In this document: positions 23,628 to 34,753 of the stretch, piece after piece
Position numbering within the stretch: position 1 is the stretch's first letter
Layout of the letters: the number at the start of each line of letters is the position of its first letter
Made by a program: the position numbers and the translations under genes
DNA from: Pontederia crassipes
Taxonomy: Eukaryota; Streptophyta; Magnoliopsida; Commelinales; Pontederiaceae
Direction: 5' to 3'
Assembly (NCBI GenBank): GCA_030549335.1
Contig: CM060196.1
Location: forward strand, 25,378,501-25,442,500
Length of the DNA: 64,000 nt
The notes under the pieces: generated by a model
The model's input: only the letters and a program-made list of their open reading frames with translations
What the model was told of the DNA's origin: nothing
Databases searched by the model: none

Positions 23628-24060
23628 TTACCAAATAAGTACGGGAACTCTGCGCATCTCGGACTCGAGTTCCCACGTCTCTTCTCTTCCGTGATGGTAC
23701 TTCCATGTGACTTTAGCCAATGGTACCTCTCTATTCTTCCGATATTGGATCTTACATTCCATGATCTTCGTTGGGTACTCGGTGTAAGTCAGGTCTTCCT
23801 TCAGATTGGGCTCTTTGATCTGTGCAATATTGGCGTCATCTTGTTTGTAGTTTCGGAGCATGGATACATGGAACACATTATGAACCCTTCCATAAGAGGG
23901 TGGTAGAGCCAACCTGCAAGCTACATCGCCAACCAAATCGAGTACCTCAAAAGGACCAACACGATGGCTGAGCTTCCCTCGTTTGCTGAATCGCATTACA
24001 CCCTTCATCGGAGACACCTTCAGTAGGACTTGGTCTCCGGCTCTAAAAATCTATTCTTGG
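23628..24060 (-). pseudogene. G2 integrase C-terminus with chromodomain
   Basis: The frame has LKVSPMKGVMRFSKRGKLS-like wording and the GPFEVLDLVGDVACRLALPP module. It then shows [12 protein letters not shown] and a chromodomain (YTEYPTKIMECKIQYRKNRE, then VTWKYHHGREETWELE). This again assigns the element to chromoviruses, close to but distinct from G1. The frame is open over 129 residues to 24017; a stop at 24055 (IFRAGDQVLLK preceded by a stop) separates it from the core. Confidence 0.85.
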
Positions 24061-24322
24061 CGCTTCTTATCGGCGTAGCTCTTCTGTCGTGACTGTGCCA
24101 CTTTCATTATCTTCCATATAATATCCACGACGTCTGCATACTCTTGAGCTCGGACCGCTAGTTTCTTGCTCATGGCTATCCTCTCGCCGATTTCGCCCAG
24201 TGGGCGGACGAACGACAAGGTCTCCCGTACATCGCCTCAAAAGGTGCCATGCCTATGTTGGAGTGAAAGCTGTTATTGTATGAGAACTCAATCAGTGGGA
24301 GATGCTCGTCCCAACTACCATG

Positions 24323-24715
24323 TCAATCCAGTGCACAAGCTCGGAGCATGTCCTCTAATGTCCGAATCATCCTCTCCGATTGTCCGTCCGTCTGAGGGTG
24401 GAAGGTTGTGCTATAACTCAACCTGGTGCCAAAAGCCTTCTGAAGACTCTTCCAGAACCTCGATGTAAACCGGAGATCACGATCGGATATGATCGAGACT
24501 GGAATGCCATATAGTCGAATGATCTCTCGTACATATGCCTCTAGTAAACTTTCCACGGACTGTTTCCACTTGATCAGAATGAAGTGGGTTGCCTTCGTCA
24601 ACCTGTCGACCATGACCCAAATGGCATCATGACCCTTTTGTGTCCTGGGTAGTCTTGATATAAAATCCATAGTGATGTTCTCCCACTTCCATTTCGGCAC
24701 TCCTAGCGGCTTCAT
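24323..24715 (-). pseudogene. G2 integrase catalytic core
   Basis: The 130-residue frame includes WKWENITMDFISRLPRTQKG and VMVDRLTKATHF (first Asp). It continues with SDRDLRFTSRFWKSLQ (second Asp) and TTFHPQTDGQSERMIRTLED (catalytic Glu), so all three DDE residues are present. It is better preserved than in G1 but ends at a stop after ALD at 24323. Integrase inserts the cDNA and makes the 5-bp target duplications typical of this superfamily. Confidence 0.88.
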
Positions 24716-24740
24716 GAGTCCATATGGTCGTTGGTGCTCG

Positions 24741-24900
24741 GCCTTTACCTACTGGCATACCAGGCATCTGGACACGTAGTCGGTGATCTCTCACTTCATG
24801 TCGTTCCACAAAAAATTGCATTTGATGTCCTTGTACATCTTCGTACTACCTGGGTGGATAGCGAATTTAGACTTGTGTCCTTCGTCGAGCACCTCTCGTC
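24741..24900 (-). pseudogene. G2 integrase zinc-binding (HHCC) domain
   Basis: Read on the minus strand, the residues run from a His in DEGHKSKFAIHPGSTKMY (H...H) to SRCLVCQ (C-x2-C). An in-frame stop falls after NDMK, and another directly after the last CQ. It lies between RNase H and the core, the usual order. Confidence 0.75.
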
Positions 24901-25073
24901 GGACCACTGCATCACTCGAAACCTAGAGGCGGTTCTGATATCTAATTATTCTGTCATTGGTGATCTTAAAGTCTTCTGGCTCATTCTGACTCCTCTTAAT
25001 CGTCTTCTGTACTCTTCATTTGCCATCTGTGCCGTCACAATCCTGCTAATGAGACTCGGCTGTAAATGATGTG

Positions 25074-25544
25074 TCATCTCGCTCTATGCCATGTAGCTTG
25101 AGGGTTCCACTGGTTTAGTTCCACGATAATCTCATATCGGCGTAATTGGAGGAACGCCAGGGAAGCCTCCCATTTCCGACTAAGAGCGTCGGCCACTGAG
25201 TTTGCTTTGTCGGGATGATAGTTGATTGTAAACTCGTAGTCCTTGAGGAACTCCATCCATTTTCGTTGTCGCATGTTGAGCTCCTTCTGGGTGAAGACGT
25301 ATTTCAGGCTCTTGTGGTCAGTGAACACCTGAAATTCTTCACCGTATAGGTAGTGCATCCGGATCTTAAGTGCGAATACAATCGCTGCCAACTCCAAGTC
25401 ATGTGTCGGATAATTTATCTCGTGCTTCTTCAACTGTCTCGAGGCGTAGGCAACTACCTTCCCATGCTGCATTAGAATGCATCCTAGGCCGGTGCCACAA
25501 GCATCACTATATATAGTGTATCCTTTGCTTCCCGAAGTCAACAT
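25074..25544 (-). pseudogene. G2 RNase H domain
   Basis: The active-site wording is [18 protein letters not shown] (Asp), [19 protein letters not shown] (Glu), [10 protein letters not shown] (Asp) and [17 protein letters not shown] (Asp). The domain is open over 156 residues. The spacer before the integrase finger is frameshifted. Confidence 0.88.
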
Positions 25545-25594
25545 GTTCTTCAGTTCTTGGAAACTATTCTCACATCTTTCTGTCCAAATACACT

Positions 25595-25889
25595 TTTCAT
25601 TCTTCTTCGTCAGGTGGGTGAGCGGGGCTGCTATCCCGGATAAAGCATCGGCAGTAGTCTGCTAAACCGAGGAAGCTACGAATCTCCGTTGCATTCTTCG
25701 GCCTGACCCAGTTGGACAATGCCTCGACCTTCGCTGGGTCCACTGCGATGCCTTGTCTCAATACAATATGTCCTAAGAACATTATCTGCTTCATCCAGAA
25801 TTCGCACTTGGAGAACTTTGCGTAAAGGTGGTGCTGTCGCAAAATTTGCTAGACAATCCGTAGATGTTCCCGGTGCTGCTCCGGGCTGG
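25595..25889 (-). pseudogene. G2 reverse transcriptase, 3' part (split by element N)
   Basis: This holds the RT thumb and connection: [20 protein letters not shown] and VDPAKVEALSNWVRPKNATE, then [15 protein letters not shown]. Upstream on the minus strand the frame runs back to the insertion point at 25890-25894. The other half, ending just after the catalytic VDD box, is at 41360-41976. When the two flanks are joined with one target copy removed, the reading frame continues, which shows that N landed in RT. One in-frame stop lies about 12 codons after the junction. Confidence 0.88.
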
Positions 25890-25894
25890 ACGAG

Positions 25895-27648
25895 TGATAC
25901 GTAAAATGATGTAGCAAAATAAAATCGCTAGCAAGTGCACTAGTCGCTCAAGTAATATAGTAATAGGAGTAAGAGTGTCGAACCCACGAGAAATATTATT
26001 AATAAAATATCTGAATTTATAAATTAATAAGAGAGAAGAAAAATATGGAATTTTGGAGAAAGAGTTTTGTAAAATAAAGAAAAATAAGATAGTGGTGTTG
26101 AAGTTAGGCTTTAGGATGAAAATAGATCAGGACAAATGTTTAAACCATAAAAGATAAATTTAATCTTTAAAAATGAATTAGAGTCTCCCTAAAGTAATCT
26201 AACATGATTAACTTACGGTCTCCACGACTGGCATCCCTCAATCTAAGTATGTAGAACTATCTTAAATTAATAAGTATTGAAGTCTCCACGACTGGTATTC
26301 TCAAATCATATTAAAATTAAGATTCATTAAAATGGATTCCCTAGACTATTAATCACTCCACAAACTGGTATAGATTAATAGACCACACAAATTTGATTCT
26401 CCACACACTAGTTATCAAATTTATGTCAATTATTAATTTCATATAAAATCAATTAAAATTAGTATAATGAATTCTAAAATTAAACACTCCACAAACTGGT
26501 ATACCCTAATTCAAAAATTCAATTAACTAACTTAAAAGAATTAAGCACAATTAATAATTGATCAAAAAATATTAAAACAAATAAAATAGGAGTCCAAACA
26601 TTTCCCTTCAATTAATAATCTCCTAAAATAATAATCCTAAAAATATGGAGTTCATCCTAGAAATATTGGAGAGATAATAAAATACATATGATAAAAATTG
26701 GAAGAATTACACTCAAAACAAATAAAAGGCGAAGGTTCGGATCACGGGCAGACAATTGGGCATCCTCTGGGACTTCCAGCCGTCGCACCTCTCTCCTCTT
26801 GGTCGAAGCCTGCAGACTCTCGACTCGTCGTGGAAGAAAATCAGAACTTTAGAGCACGAGTTAGGATGATGGCTTCCTCCTCTATTTATAGGTGCGGACA
26901 AACTTCAAGTTACGGTAGAATTTAACATTGAGATAAACTTTATGACTTCTAAATCTTGGCCACTATAAAACTTTATCCGTTTTGCACCCGACGATAAACT
27001 TTTCTTGATAATTCTCGGCCACCAAACTTGCCCAATGATTGGAGTTCTCGGCCGCAAAGCTTAATTGTTGGTTAAGGATAAAACATCATAGTTTGATTTT
27101 GCGGCCGATAAACTTAATGGATGATGTGTTTTGCGCCCCATAATCAAAGCTTCTCAATCTTTATCGCCCAATTATACATGTTCATCTCCATTACGACTAG
27201 ATTTTTACGACCGATAGTCTTGATTTGGTGATGATGTTTTGCCCCCAAGATAAAAATTCTTATTTGTATCACGATCGATAATCTTTAGTTAATGATAAGC
27301 TTTTATCGCTTTGTGCCCAATGTTAGATAGGATATGAGTTTTGTGCCCAACGATGCAAGGCCAATCACTTTGTATCGACCGATAAACATAAGCTAACGAC
27401 TACTTGAATTCATAATTGTATCTCGGCCGATAATCCCCAGATAATCAAAATACTTGGCTTTTCCTGCAAAATAATTATTAAAATTTAATTAATCCATCAA
27501 TAATTAAAATATTCAGAGAATTAATAATTAAAAATGATAAATCCAAAATTACGACTAAAAATGATCTAAAATGATGTATATCATGATCAAATTATAGAAA
27601 TATTAATTAAAATAATAAACTAAAATATGCTATATTTTGCATGCATCA
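25895..27648 (-). repeat. 3' LTR of nested element N
   Basis: The 1754-bp LTR begins TGATACGTAAAATG and ends GCATGCATCA on the plus strand. It matches 39010-41354 except for a MULE insertion there. A minus-strand TATA box (TTTATATG, 26441-26449) precedes position 26418 by 28 bases, so U3 is 26419-27648 and R-U5 is about 25895-26418. Left target copy: ACGAG (25890-25894); right copy: AGGAG (41355-41359), with one mismatch. U3 carries TTGCGGCCG/CTCGGCCG words at 26990-27440. Confidence 0.9.
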
Positions 27649-28172
27649 AACTCTCCTAAGTTTAAAGTCTTGCTTGTCCTCAAGCAAAAATTCAAAGCAA
27701 AGCTCAAGAACAAGGGTTCCATCGTAGCTTCCATATTGTCAACTGACTAATTTTCTCACACAATTCTTTTGTACACTTACTACTCAGCATCTCACCATTT
27801 TTCATGTAATTAGCTTCATAGAGATTTTGAATGCTATACAAGTTTAAACAATATCAAATTCAGACTTGTAGAGAAATAAATAGTCTATCAAATAATAGCA
27901 TTAGTATTGAACACATAGGTACTAATTGAGCTTAAAACTTTTCTTATTTTTTTCTCTTTTTTTTTTTCAATCATTTTATAAGTTTTAATCTTCAAGTAGG
28001 ATTGCACAAGGAAGTCCATGTACCGGACTTTGAACTGATGAGTCCCAGACCAGATGGCCTTGGGACAACAGGTGATAAAACACCCCTCGAGTTTACTTGC
28101 CCGAACAATCAAGGTTCTGAATGAAGAGTTCGAACTTAGTCATGATTCAGTACTCCAGTGCTTATCCATATT
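27649..28172 (-). other. element N internal region, 3' segment with polypurine tract
   Basis: The polypurine tract (minus strand, AACTTAGGAGAGTT, 27649-27664) directly precedes the LTR. The rest is an inverted counterpart of 33010-33547 in N2, including the 'gcttgtcctcaagcaaaaattcaaagcaa' stretch, and has no coding capacity. It is contiguous in origin with 34754 onward; the break is the N2 insertion, with target duplication ATATT at 28168-28172 and 34754-34758. Confidence 0.8.
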
Positions 28173-28708
28173 TGATAACTAGTGTGTGGAGAATCAAGTT
28201 TGTGTGGTCTATTAATCTATACCAGTTTGTGGAGTGATTAATAGTCTAGAGAATCCAATTTAATGTATCTTAATTTTAATATGATTTTGGGGGTACCAGT
28301 CGTGGAGACTTCAATTCTTATTAAATTAAGATAGTTCTATATGATTAAATTGAGGGATGCCAGTCGTGGAGACCACAAGTTAATCATGGTAGATTACTTT
28401 AGGGAGACTCTAATCCATCTTCAAAGATTAAATTTATCTTTTATGGTTCAAATATTTATCCTAATCTATTTTCATCCTAAGGCCTAACTTCAACACCATT
28501 ATCTTATCATTATCTTATTTTTCTTTATTTTATTTCATAAAACTTCTTTCCAAAAATCCATGTTTTTCCTCTCTTATTAATTTATAAATCCAGATATTGA
28601 ATTAACAATATTCCTCGTGGGTTCGACACTCTTACTCCTTTTTACTATATTACTTGAGCGACTAGTGCACTTGCTAGCAAATTTTATTGTTACAATTACA
28701 ACGCATCA
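28173..28708 (+). repeat. N2 left end: R-U5 part of an LTR
   Basis: This is the reverse complement of about 25895-26418 in the N 3' LTR. It begins TGATAACTAG, which in the full LTR lies 28 bases after a TATA box, and ends ACGCATCA just before the primer binding site. No U3 precedes it: the ATATT target copy is directly adjacent. Confidence 0.85.
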
Positions 28709-28714
28709 AGTTTT

Positions 28715-28732
28715 TGGCACCGTTGCCGGGGA
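28715..28732 (+). other. N2 primer binding site
   Basis: TGGCACCGTTGCCGGGGA follows the LTR end CATCA by six bases. TTGGCGCCGTTGCCGGGGA is the usual primer-site wording of plant Tat/Athila-type gypsy elements; here one C has become A. The matching site of N is at 38987-39003. Confidence 0.85.
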
Positions 28733-31700
28733 ATATTTTATTAATTAATTTCTGATTTTTATGAATTATTAGGATATGTAAATAAATTGTAAATAATTCT
28801 CTGTGCATATGTATTAATTGTTTTAATTATTTTTGTGAATAATCTAATTTTTTTCTTTTTGCAGATAAAGGTCACGATAATTTTTTTTATTTATTCATCT
28901 TCGGTTTAAAATTCGACGCCGATTGGATTTTTTCAAATTACACCGTCGACTTATGGGTTTACGACTTTAATTTGATGTGTCGGCTTTATTAATTTTACGG
29001 CCTCGCAATGAATGATTTCTGAATTCTAAACTTTCAATCTTTACGGCCGTAATATTTTTATCCGAACGTTGTTTTACGCCATGAGTAATGGATATTGATT
29101 TGACCTTGTTACGCCCGGTTTATCGATGGTTTAAATTTTTACGCCCTATGCGAATCAGTTTTCATTCTCGGCCGTAACATTTTTGTTTGAACTTTTCATA
29201 TGGATTTGATCTGATTTCGTTGTTTTACGACCGTAAGGAATTGACTTAATTCACTTTCGGCTGTAATGATTCAATTTTTATTTCGGCCGAAACCCTATTT
29301 TTCTTTACGTCCTCGTGTTATCTCGGCCGATGTGACTTCATCTTAACTGACAATTTAATTTTTTTTTACGGCCGAGAATTGATCTCATGTTTTCTTTTTA
29401 CGGCCGTAAAATTTCTGAACATTTATTTTTTACGCCATCTTACGACCCCAATTTATTTGTGATTTTTTCCTTCTCGACCGTAACATTATAATAGTTTGAA
29501 CTTTTGATTTGACTTTGTTTTGGCCGAAGCGATTTAGTTTGTCTCGACCGTAATGGATCATCCGACATGGATTTTTTTTTACACCTTCCTATGATTTGTT
29601 ACTTCTGAATTTTTTATGCTTCTCCTAAACGATTTAAACTGATTACTGCTTGTTAGTGGCGACCTTAAGTGCTATGATTTTGGGATTTGATTTACTGATG
29701 GCTGATTCGTGATGCTAAAATTCGGGATTTGTTTATTTTGGAGCCGATATTTTTCTTTTGTAGATAAAGGTCGCGACAACTTTAAATTTGTTGACTTTCG
29801 GCTTAAATTCTGACGCCGACTGGATTTTTCAGATTACGTGAACTTATGGTTTTACGACCGAGATCTAGTTTGTCGGCTTTACTGGTTTTACGGCTTCGTT
29901 TCTGACATCTAAACTTTTAATTTTGCTGTCGCAACATTGACTTCAGTGGCTTTATATTTTATATTGTTTGTTACGGGCGAGAATTGATCTCATTTTTTTT
30001 ACGGCCGAGCATTTATCTCATTTTTTTTACGGCCGAGAATGAATCCTGTTTTTTCGACCGTAGAACTCTTTTTAATATTGATTTGATCTTTTTCAGCTTT
30101 AATGATTATGATTTTTTTTACGCCCGTAAGCTTTTAACTGACAAACTCTTATCCAATTTTACGGCCGGTATTTCACTTCATCCAGATCGAACTGAATTCT
30201 CTCTCTTGTGATATGATTGATTAAGCTTGCAGACGAGAATTTAATCTCTGATAATCCATTATCTCATGTTTTCTTTTTACGGCCGAGAATTCCTTTTTGA
30301 TTTGACCTCTTTCGGCTTTAATAATTTCGAAAAATCTTTTACACCGCAAAAGTCTTTGCTTATATTTTGCGGCTGACAAATTTAATATGAGTTTTACGGC
30401 TGAAACTTCACGATCAAATTGTTTTGCGGCCGATAAATTTCTGAATCCTCTTTGAACGTTGGTTAAATCTCTCGTGTTAATCATTTTGTGCCTTGGATTT
30501 TCGTCTCGGTAATCCTGTTGTGCATGTCTTTTGCGGCCGAGAATTGTTTTTTACTCTAGTTTTACGGCCGATATTTTCTGAACATTTGTTTTTACGCCAT
30601 CTTGCTATTTTATTTCGGCCATAATCCAACAAGTTTTACGCCTTCACGTTGATTAATCACTTTTGACACTGTTCTATGGTTTTTGCGGCCGAACGAGACT
30701 CGGATTCCTAATCTAATTTCGGTCGTAAATCTATTTCTGTATTGCGGCCGATTAATCTTATTTCCTCTCTGAAAATAATTTTTTGCTAATGTCTGATTAT
30801 TAACTTTACGACCGCAAATTAGTTCTGATTCGTTTTGTGCCGTTTGTTACATCATCGTTAATTCTTCCAAGTTTTATGGCCGAACGAGTGCTTGATTTTA
30901 TGATTATCTATTTGATTTACTTTCGATCGAGTTATTTGGCATTTGAATTGGTTTGTAGTGCGTTTGGCGGCCATAATTAGGTTTCTGATAAATTCTTTTC
31001 GGAAATTAATTTTAATGACGAATTCTCAATTCTTAAGGTCGAAAGACTTTCTATTTGTTAAAATCTTATTTCTTCGCACCTATTATCTGTATTTCTTTTT
31101 TCTTGTATATATTTGTATTTTATTCTTTTATCTCTCTTACTGAAAATTAGTTGTTGCAGGACTTAAGTGAAAATCTAATCACAACTAAGTTAATCCTTTG
31201 GATAAATTTATATGTCACACATTCTGATCAGATGTTAATTTTTCATTTTATTTAATTTTTTTTCTGACACTTGGTTGTTGCAGTGACGAATTGAATATTT
31301 AATCACAACCAAATATTTTACTAATTTACATTTTTTTTAATTAAGTTAATTTTTTTTATTTTATTATTTTTATTTAATTAGTTATTTGATTGGCATTTTA
31401 ATAGTTTAAGGAGTCATCTAATCGATATTTCTTTTTGTGCACGGAGAGGAACTCGACTAATCAATTCTTCGGATACGTAGACCGAGCGATGCATGAATTA
31501 ACACGTCGGGTTCATCTCGGACATGACAAGGCGAGAGGAAAAATCACCTTGGAATCGGCCGATCTCTGCGCTCCTTGAATTTGATGTGACCCTTCACTGA
31601 GCGCATCACGTGGGAAAGGTAAGTTTACGCCCGAAGTTTCATCCATAAATTTTTTACCCCTTCCACATCCTTGCAGATCAAGCACCACTGCCTTACGGCC

Positions 31701-32390
31701 GAAGTTCCAAAGCTCTTCGTTACGGCCAAGCCTTCTTCCTTACGGCCGAAGTTTCAATCCTCTCGCCCAAAAACTCCTTACGGCCGAAGTTTCGAGTCTC
31801 ACCGCCAATCTTTACTCCCCCTGTGCATTATGGCCGAACCTCTGTTCCATTATGTTTCTTACGGCCGAAGTCTTCATGACTAAAAGCCCTTACGGCCGAA
31901 GTCTCAACACCGCGCACCGCCGCTCCCTTACGCCCTGTGCGTTACGGCCAAACTCTGGGCGAGTTTTTCTCTTTACGGCCGAAATCACACCGCCACTCCT
32001 TACGGCCGAGCCTTTACGGCCGAACATCAGCGCCACATCGCCATTCCTTACGGCCGAAATCTACAAAATCATCACCTCGGCCGAGGTTCCTCATCCTCTC
32101 ACCATTACGGCCAGTTTCTTACGGCCGAGATTGCACGGCTGAGATCTTCATCAACAAAATTTTGCGGCCAAGCTTTTACGGTCGAGACTCTCAATTATCG
32201 GCCGAGATCTCCTCTCACCAACACCTTTTGCGGCCGACACCTTCATCGATATATATATTGAGGCCGAGCATCTCTCCACCGACAATAAATCCGGTTGTAT
32301 ATTTTCCCTTTCCTTTATTTTCATTTCTTTAGCTTTTCTATATTATCTTTTCACTTTCTCTTATTGGCTTAACACTGAGGACAATGTCTA
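28733..32390 (+). repeat. N2 non-coding interior with TTACGGCCGAA-type motif arrays
   Basis: No reading frame here resembles gag or pol. Instead a 12-base word based on TTTACGGCCG(A/T)A recurs dozens of times between 28900 and 30950, and about two dozen times between 31620 and 32280. Variants such as TTATGGCCGA, TTACGGCCAA and TTGCGGCCGA look like C-to-T decay of CpG sites. Open frames at 31671-32332 exist only because the repeated word is open in several frames (LRPK, YGRS, LTAE peptides). A short ATG frame near 31489 ends after 29 codons. Confidence 0.8.
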
Positions 32391-32827
32391 GTTCAAGCTT
32401 GGGGGAGTTTGCATTTCACGCATTGCATGTTTCTGTCTATTTATTTGTTTATATTTGCATCTATTTATAAAAAATCCAAAAAAAATTGAAAAATTTGAAA
32501 ATTTTCTAAAAAATACCATTGCATGCATTTATTTTTGCTACCATCTAACAAACTTTTGTCTTATTGTTTTAATTATCTTTAAGTAAAAGTTCAAAGACAT
32601 GTCGTTAATTGATGAAATTTGAATACTTTTCTTTCTTATCACTTGCTATTTTAGTATCAAACTTATGGACTATGTGCCTATGCTAAGTAGAATTATGAAT
32701 GACTAGACGACAAAATCATATTCATGCCTTTTTATTTCTTTTAAGTCTTGATAATAGTAGACTTATTATTGACCATATCAAGTACTTTTTGAGCTTATAA
32801 AAAAGAAGGGTTAGTTAAACCCCAACA

Positions 32828-32871
<44 letters not shown>

Positions 32872-33547
32872 GAAGTTGAATAAAGTTATGTGTAGGTACA
32901 AAAGTGTTATCCGGAACCAAAGTGTGTTCGGGTAATTAGATCCGTAGGGGTTCATGCCTGGCGACCTAAGGGCAACTGCTCTGGGATCTGTCGATCGAAA
33001 ACCTGCTACATGGACCATCTTGTGGAATATGGAGAAGCACAGGAGTACTGAATCATGGCTAAGTTCGAACTCTTCATTCAGAACCTTGGTTGTTCGGGCA
33101 AGTAAACTCGAGGGGTGCTTTATCACCTGGTGCCCTAAGGCCATCTGGTTTGGGAGTCATCAGTCCAAAGCCCGCTACATGGACTTCCTTGTGCAATCCT
33201 GCTTGAAGATTAGAACTTTTAAATGATTAAAAATAAAGTTGAAAAATGAAAAGAAAAAGAAGTTTTAAGCTCAATTAGTACTTATGTGTTCAATATTAAT
33301 GCTATTATTTGATAGACAATTTATTTTTTCACAAGGCTGGATTTGAGATTGTTTAAATTTGTGTAGCATTCAGAACCTCTATGAAGCTAAGTGCATGGAA
33401 AATGATAAGATACTAAGTAGTAGGTGTGCAGAAGAATTGTATGAGAAAATTAATCAGTTGACAATGTGGCGGCTATGATGCAACTTTCTTGAGCCTTGCT
33501 TTGAATTTTTGCTTGAGGACAAGCAAGACTTTAAGCTTGGGGGAACT
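32391..33547 (+). other. N2 3' non-coding region with two polypurine tracts
   Basis: A first tract (AGCTTGGGGGAGTTTG, near 32396-32411) follows 'cactgaggacaatgtctagttca'. A second (AAGCTTGGGGGAACT, 33533-33547) follows 'gcttgaggacaagcaagactt' and abuts the inverted U3. The same pair exists in inverted form in N (near 35308-35325 and 27649-27664). An (AAT)n microsatellite fills 32827-32867. Confidence 0.65.
32827..32867. repeat. (AAT)n microsatellite
   Basis: This is an uninterrupted run of about 13 to 14 AAT units in the N2 3' region. The equivalent site in N (about 34893-34905, inverted) has no such expansion. Confidence 0.95.
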
Positions 33548-34753
33548 TGATTCTCCACACACTAGTTATCAAATTTATGTCAATTATTAATTCCAAATAA
33601 AATCAATTATAATTAGTATAATAAATTCTGAAATTAAACACTCCACAAACTGGTATAGCTTAATTCAGAAATTCAATTAACTAACATAAAAGCATTAAGC
33701 ACAATTAATAATTGATCAGAAAAGATTAAAACAAATAAAATGGGGTCCAAACATTTCCCTTCAATTAATAATCTCCTAAAATAATAATCCTAAAAACATG
33801 GAGTTCATCCTAGAAATTCTGGAGAGATAATAACAAAGTAATAATAATTGGAAGAATTACACCCAAACAGACAAAAGTCGAAGCTTCGGATCACGGGCAG
33901 ACAGTCGGGCAGCCTCTCGGACTTGATCAAGGTCGCGATCAACTTCCAGCCATCGCACCTCTCTCCTCTTGGTCGTAGCCTGCAGAGCTCACGACTCGCC
34001 GTGGAAGAAACCTGAACTTCAGAGCACGAATTGAAACGATGGATTCTTCACGTATTTATAGGGTGCGGACGGACTTTAATTTGATCTCGGCCGTAACATC
34101 GTACGGTTAACTTTAAATTTATAAGATAAACTCGGCCAAAGATAAATCATTTTATCATTACGCCCAAAGATAAACCCTTTTTATCTTTACTCCCTTAGAG
34201 TCTCGGCCGTAAGGAAAATATTTTATCTTTACTCCTTTCCATTACTCCCAAAAGATAAAAATCCTTTTATCTTTACGCCCAAAGATAAACTCATTTTTAT
34301 CTTGTTACGCCCAAAGATAAACTCGATTGATTGTTACACCCTTCATCTTCATGCCATTACGCCCTCCAAATTTCGGCCGTAAGGAAAGACTTTTCCTGTT
34401 ACGCCCAAAAGATAAAAACATTTATCTTTACGCCTTCAAATGTTAGCCGTAACAAAGAATTAAATCTTGTTACTCCTTTTGAATCTCGGCCGTAACGACT
34501 TGGGTGTAAAGCCAAATCTCGGCCGTAAGAAATAATTTCTTTGAATTTCGGCCGAGATTCGAATTTTCCTGCAAATAATTATCAAAATATAGTTAATCCA
34601 TCCACAATTAAAATATTTAGAGAATTTAATAATTAAAATTGATAAATCCGGAATTATGATTAGAAGTGACTAAAAATGATGCATGCCATGATCAAATTAT
34701 AGAAAATTTCATTAAAATAATTAACTAAAATATGTTATATTTTGCATGCATCA
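33548..34753 (-). repeat. N2 right end: inverted U3
   Basis: This matches 26395-27648 of the N LTR in the same (minus) direction, although the N2 interior is plus. It starts TGATTCTCCACAC exactly at the polypurine-tract edge and ends GCATGCATCA at the ATATT target copy. It includes U3 plus the first 24 bases of R, that is, the sequence expected at the RNA 3' end in flipped orientation. Confidence 0.85.

Larger units (their letters stand above)
28173..34753 (+). mobile_element. element N2: nested LARD-like copy with rearranged ends
   Basis: This 6581-bp insertion lies in element N and is flanked by a perfect ATATT duplication. Its internal region is in plus orientation (primer site 28715-28732, final polypurine tract 33529-33547) and carries no gag or pol. 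Its ends are not two direct LTRs. The left end is the R-U5 part of the N-type LTR (28173-28708, plus orientation). The right end is the U3 part plus the first 24 bases of R in inverted orientation (33548-34753). Known relatives by layout are large retrotransposon derivatives (LARDs) of the Tat/Athila side of Ty3/gypsy, which depend on proteins from other elements. The family link rests on the primer-site wording and the 'gcttgaggacaagcaagactttaagcttggggg' style of 3' end. Confidence 0.85.

Noticed and set aside
27888-28112. Frame shared in inverted form with 32954-33226
   Set aside because: The match reflects N versus N2 non-coding DNA; no start, length or wording is conserved as a protein.
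31671-32332. Overlapping frames encoding repeated LRPK / YGRS / LTAE peptides
   Set aside because: They arise because the 12-base TTACGGCCGAAG word is open in several frames; there is no domain, and the same motif appears in both strands and in LTRs.
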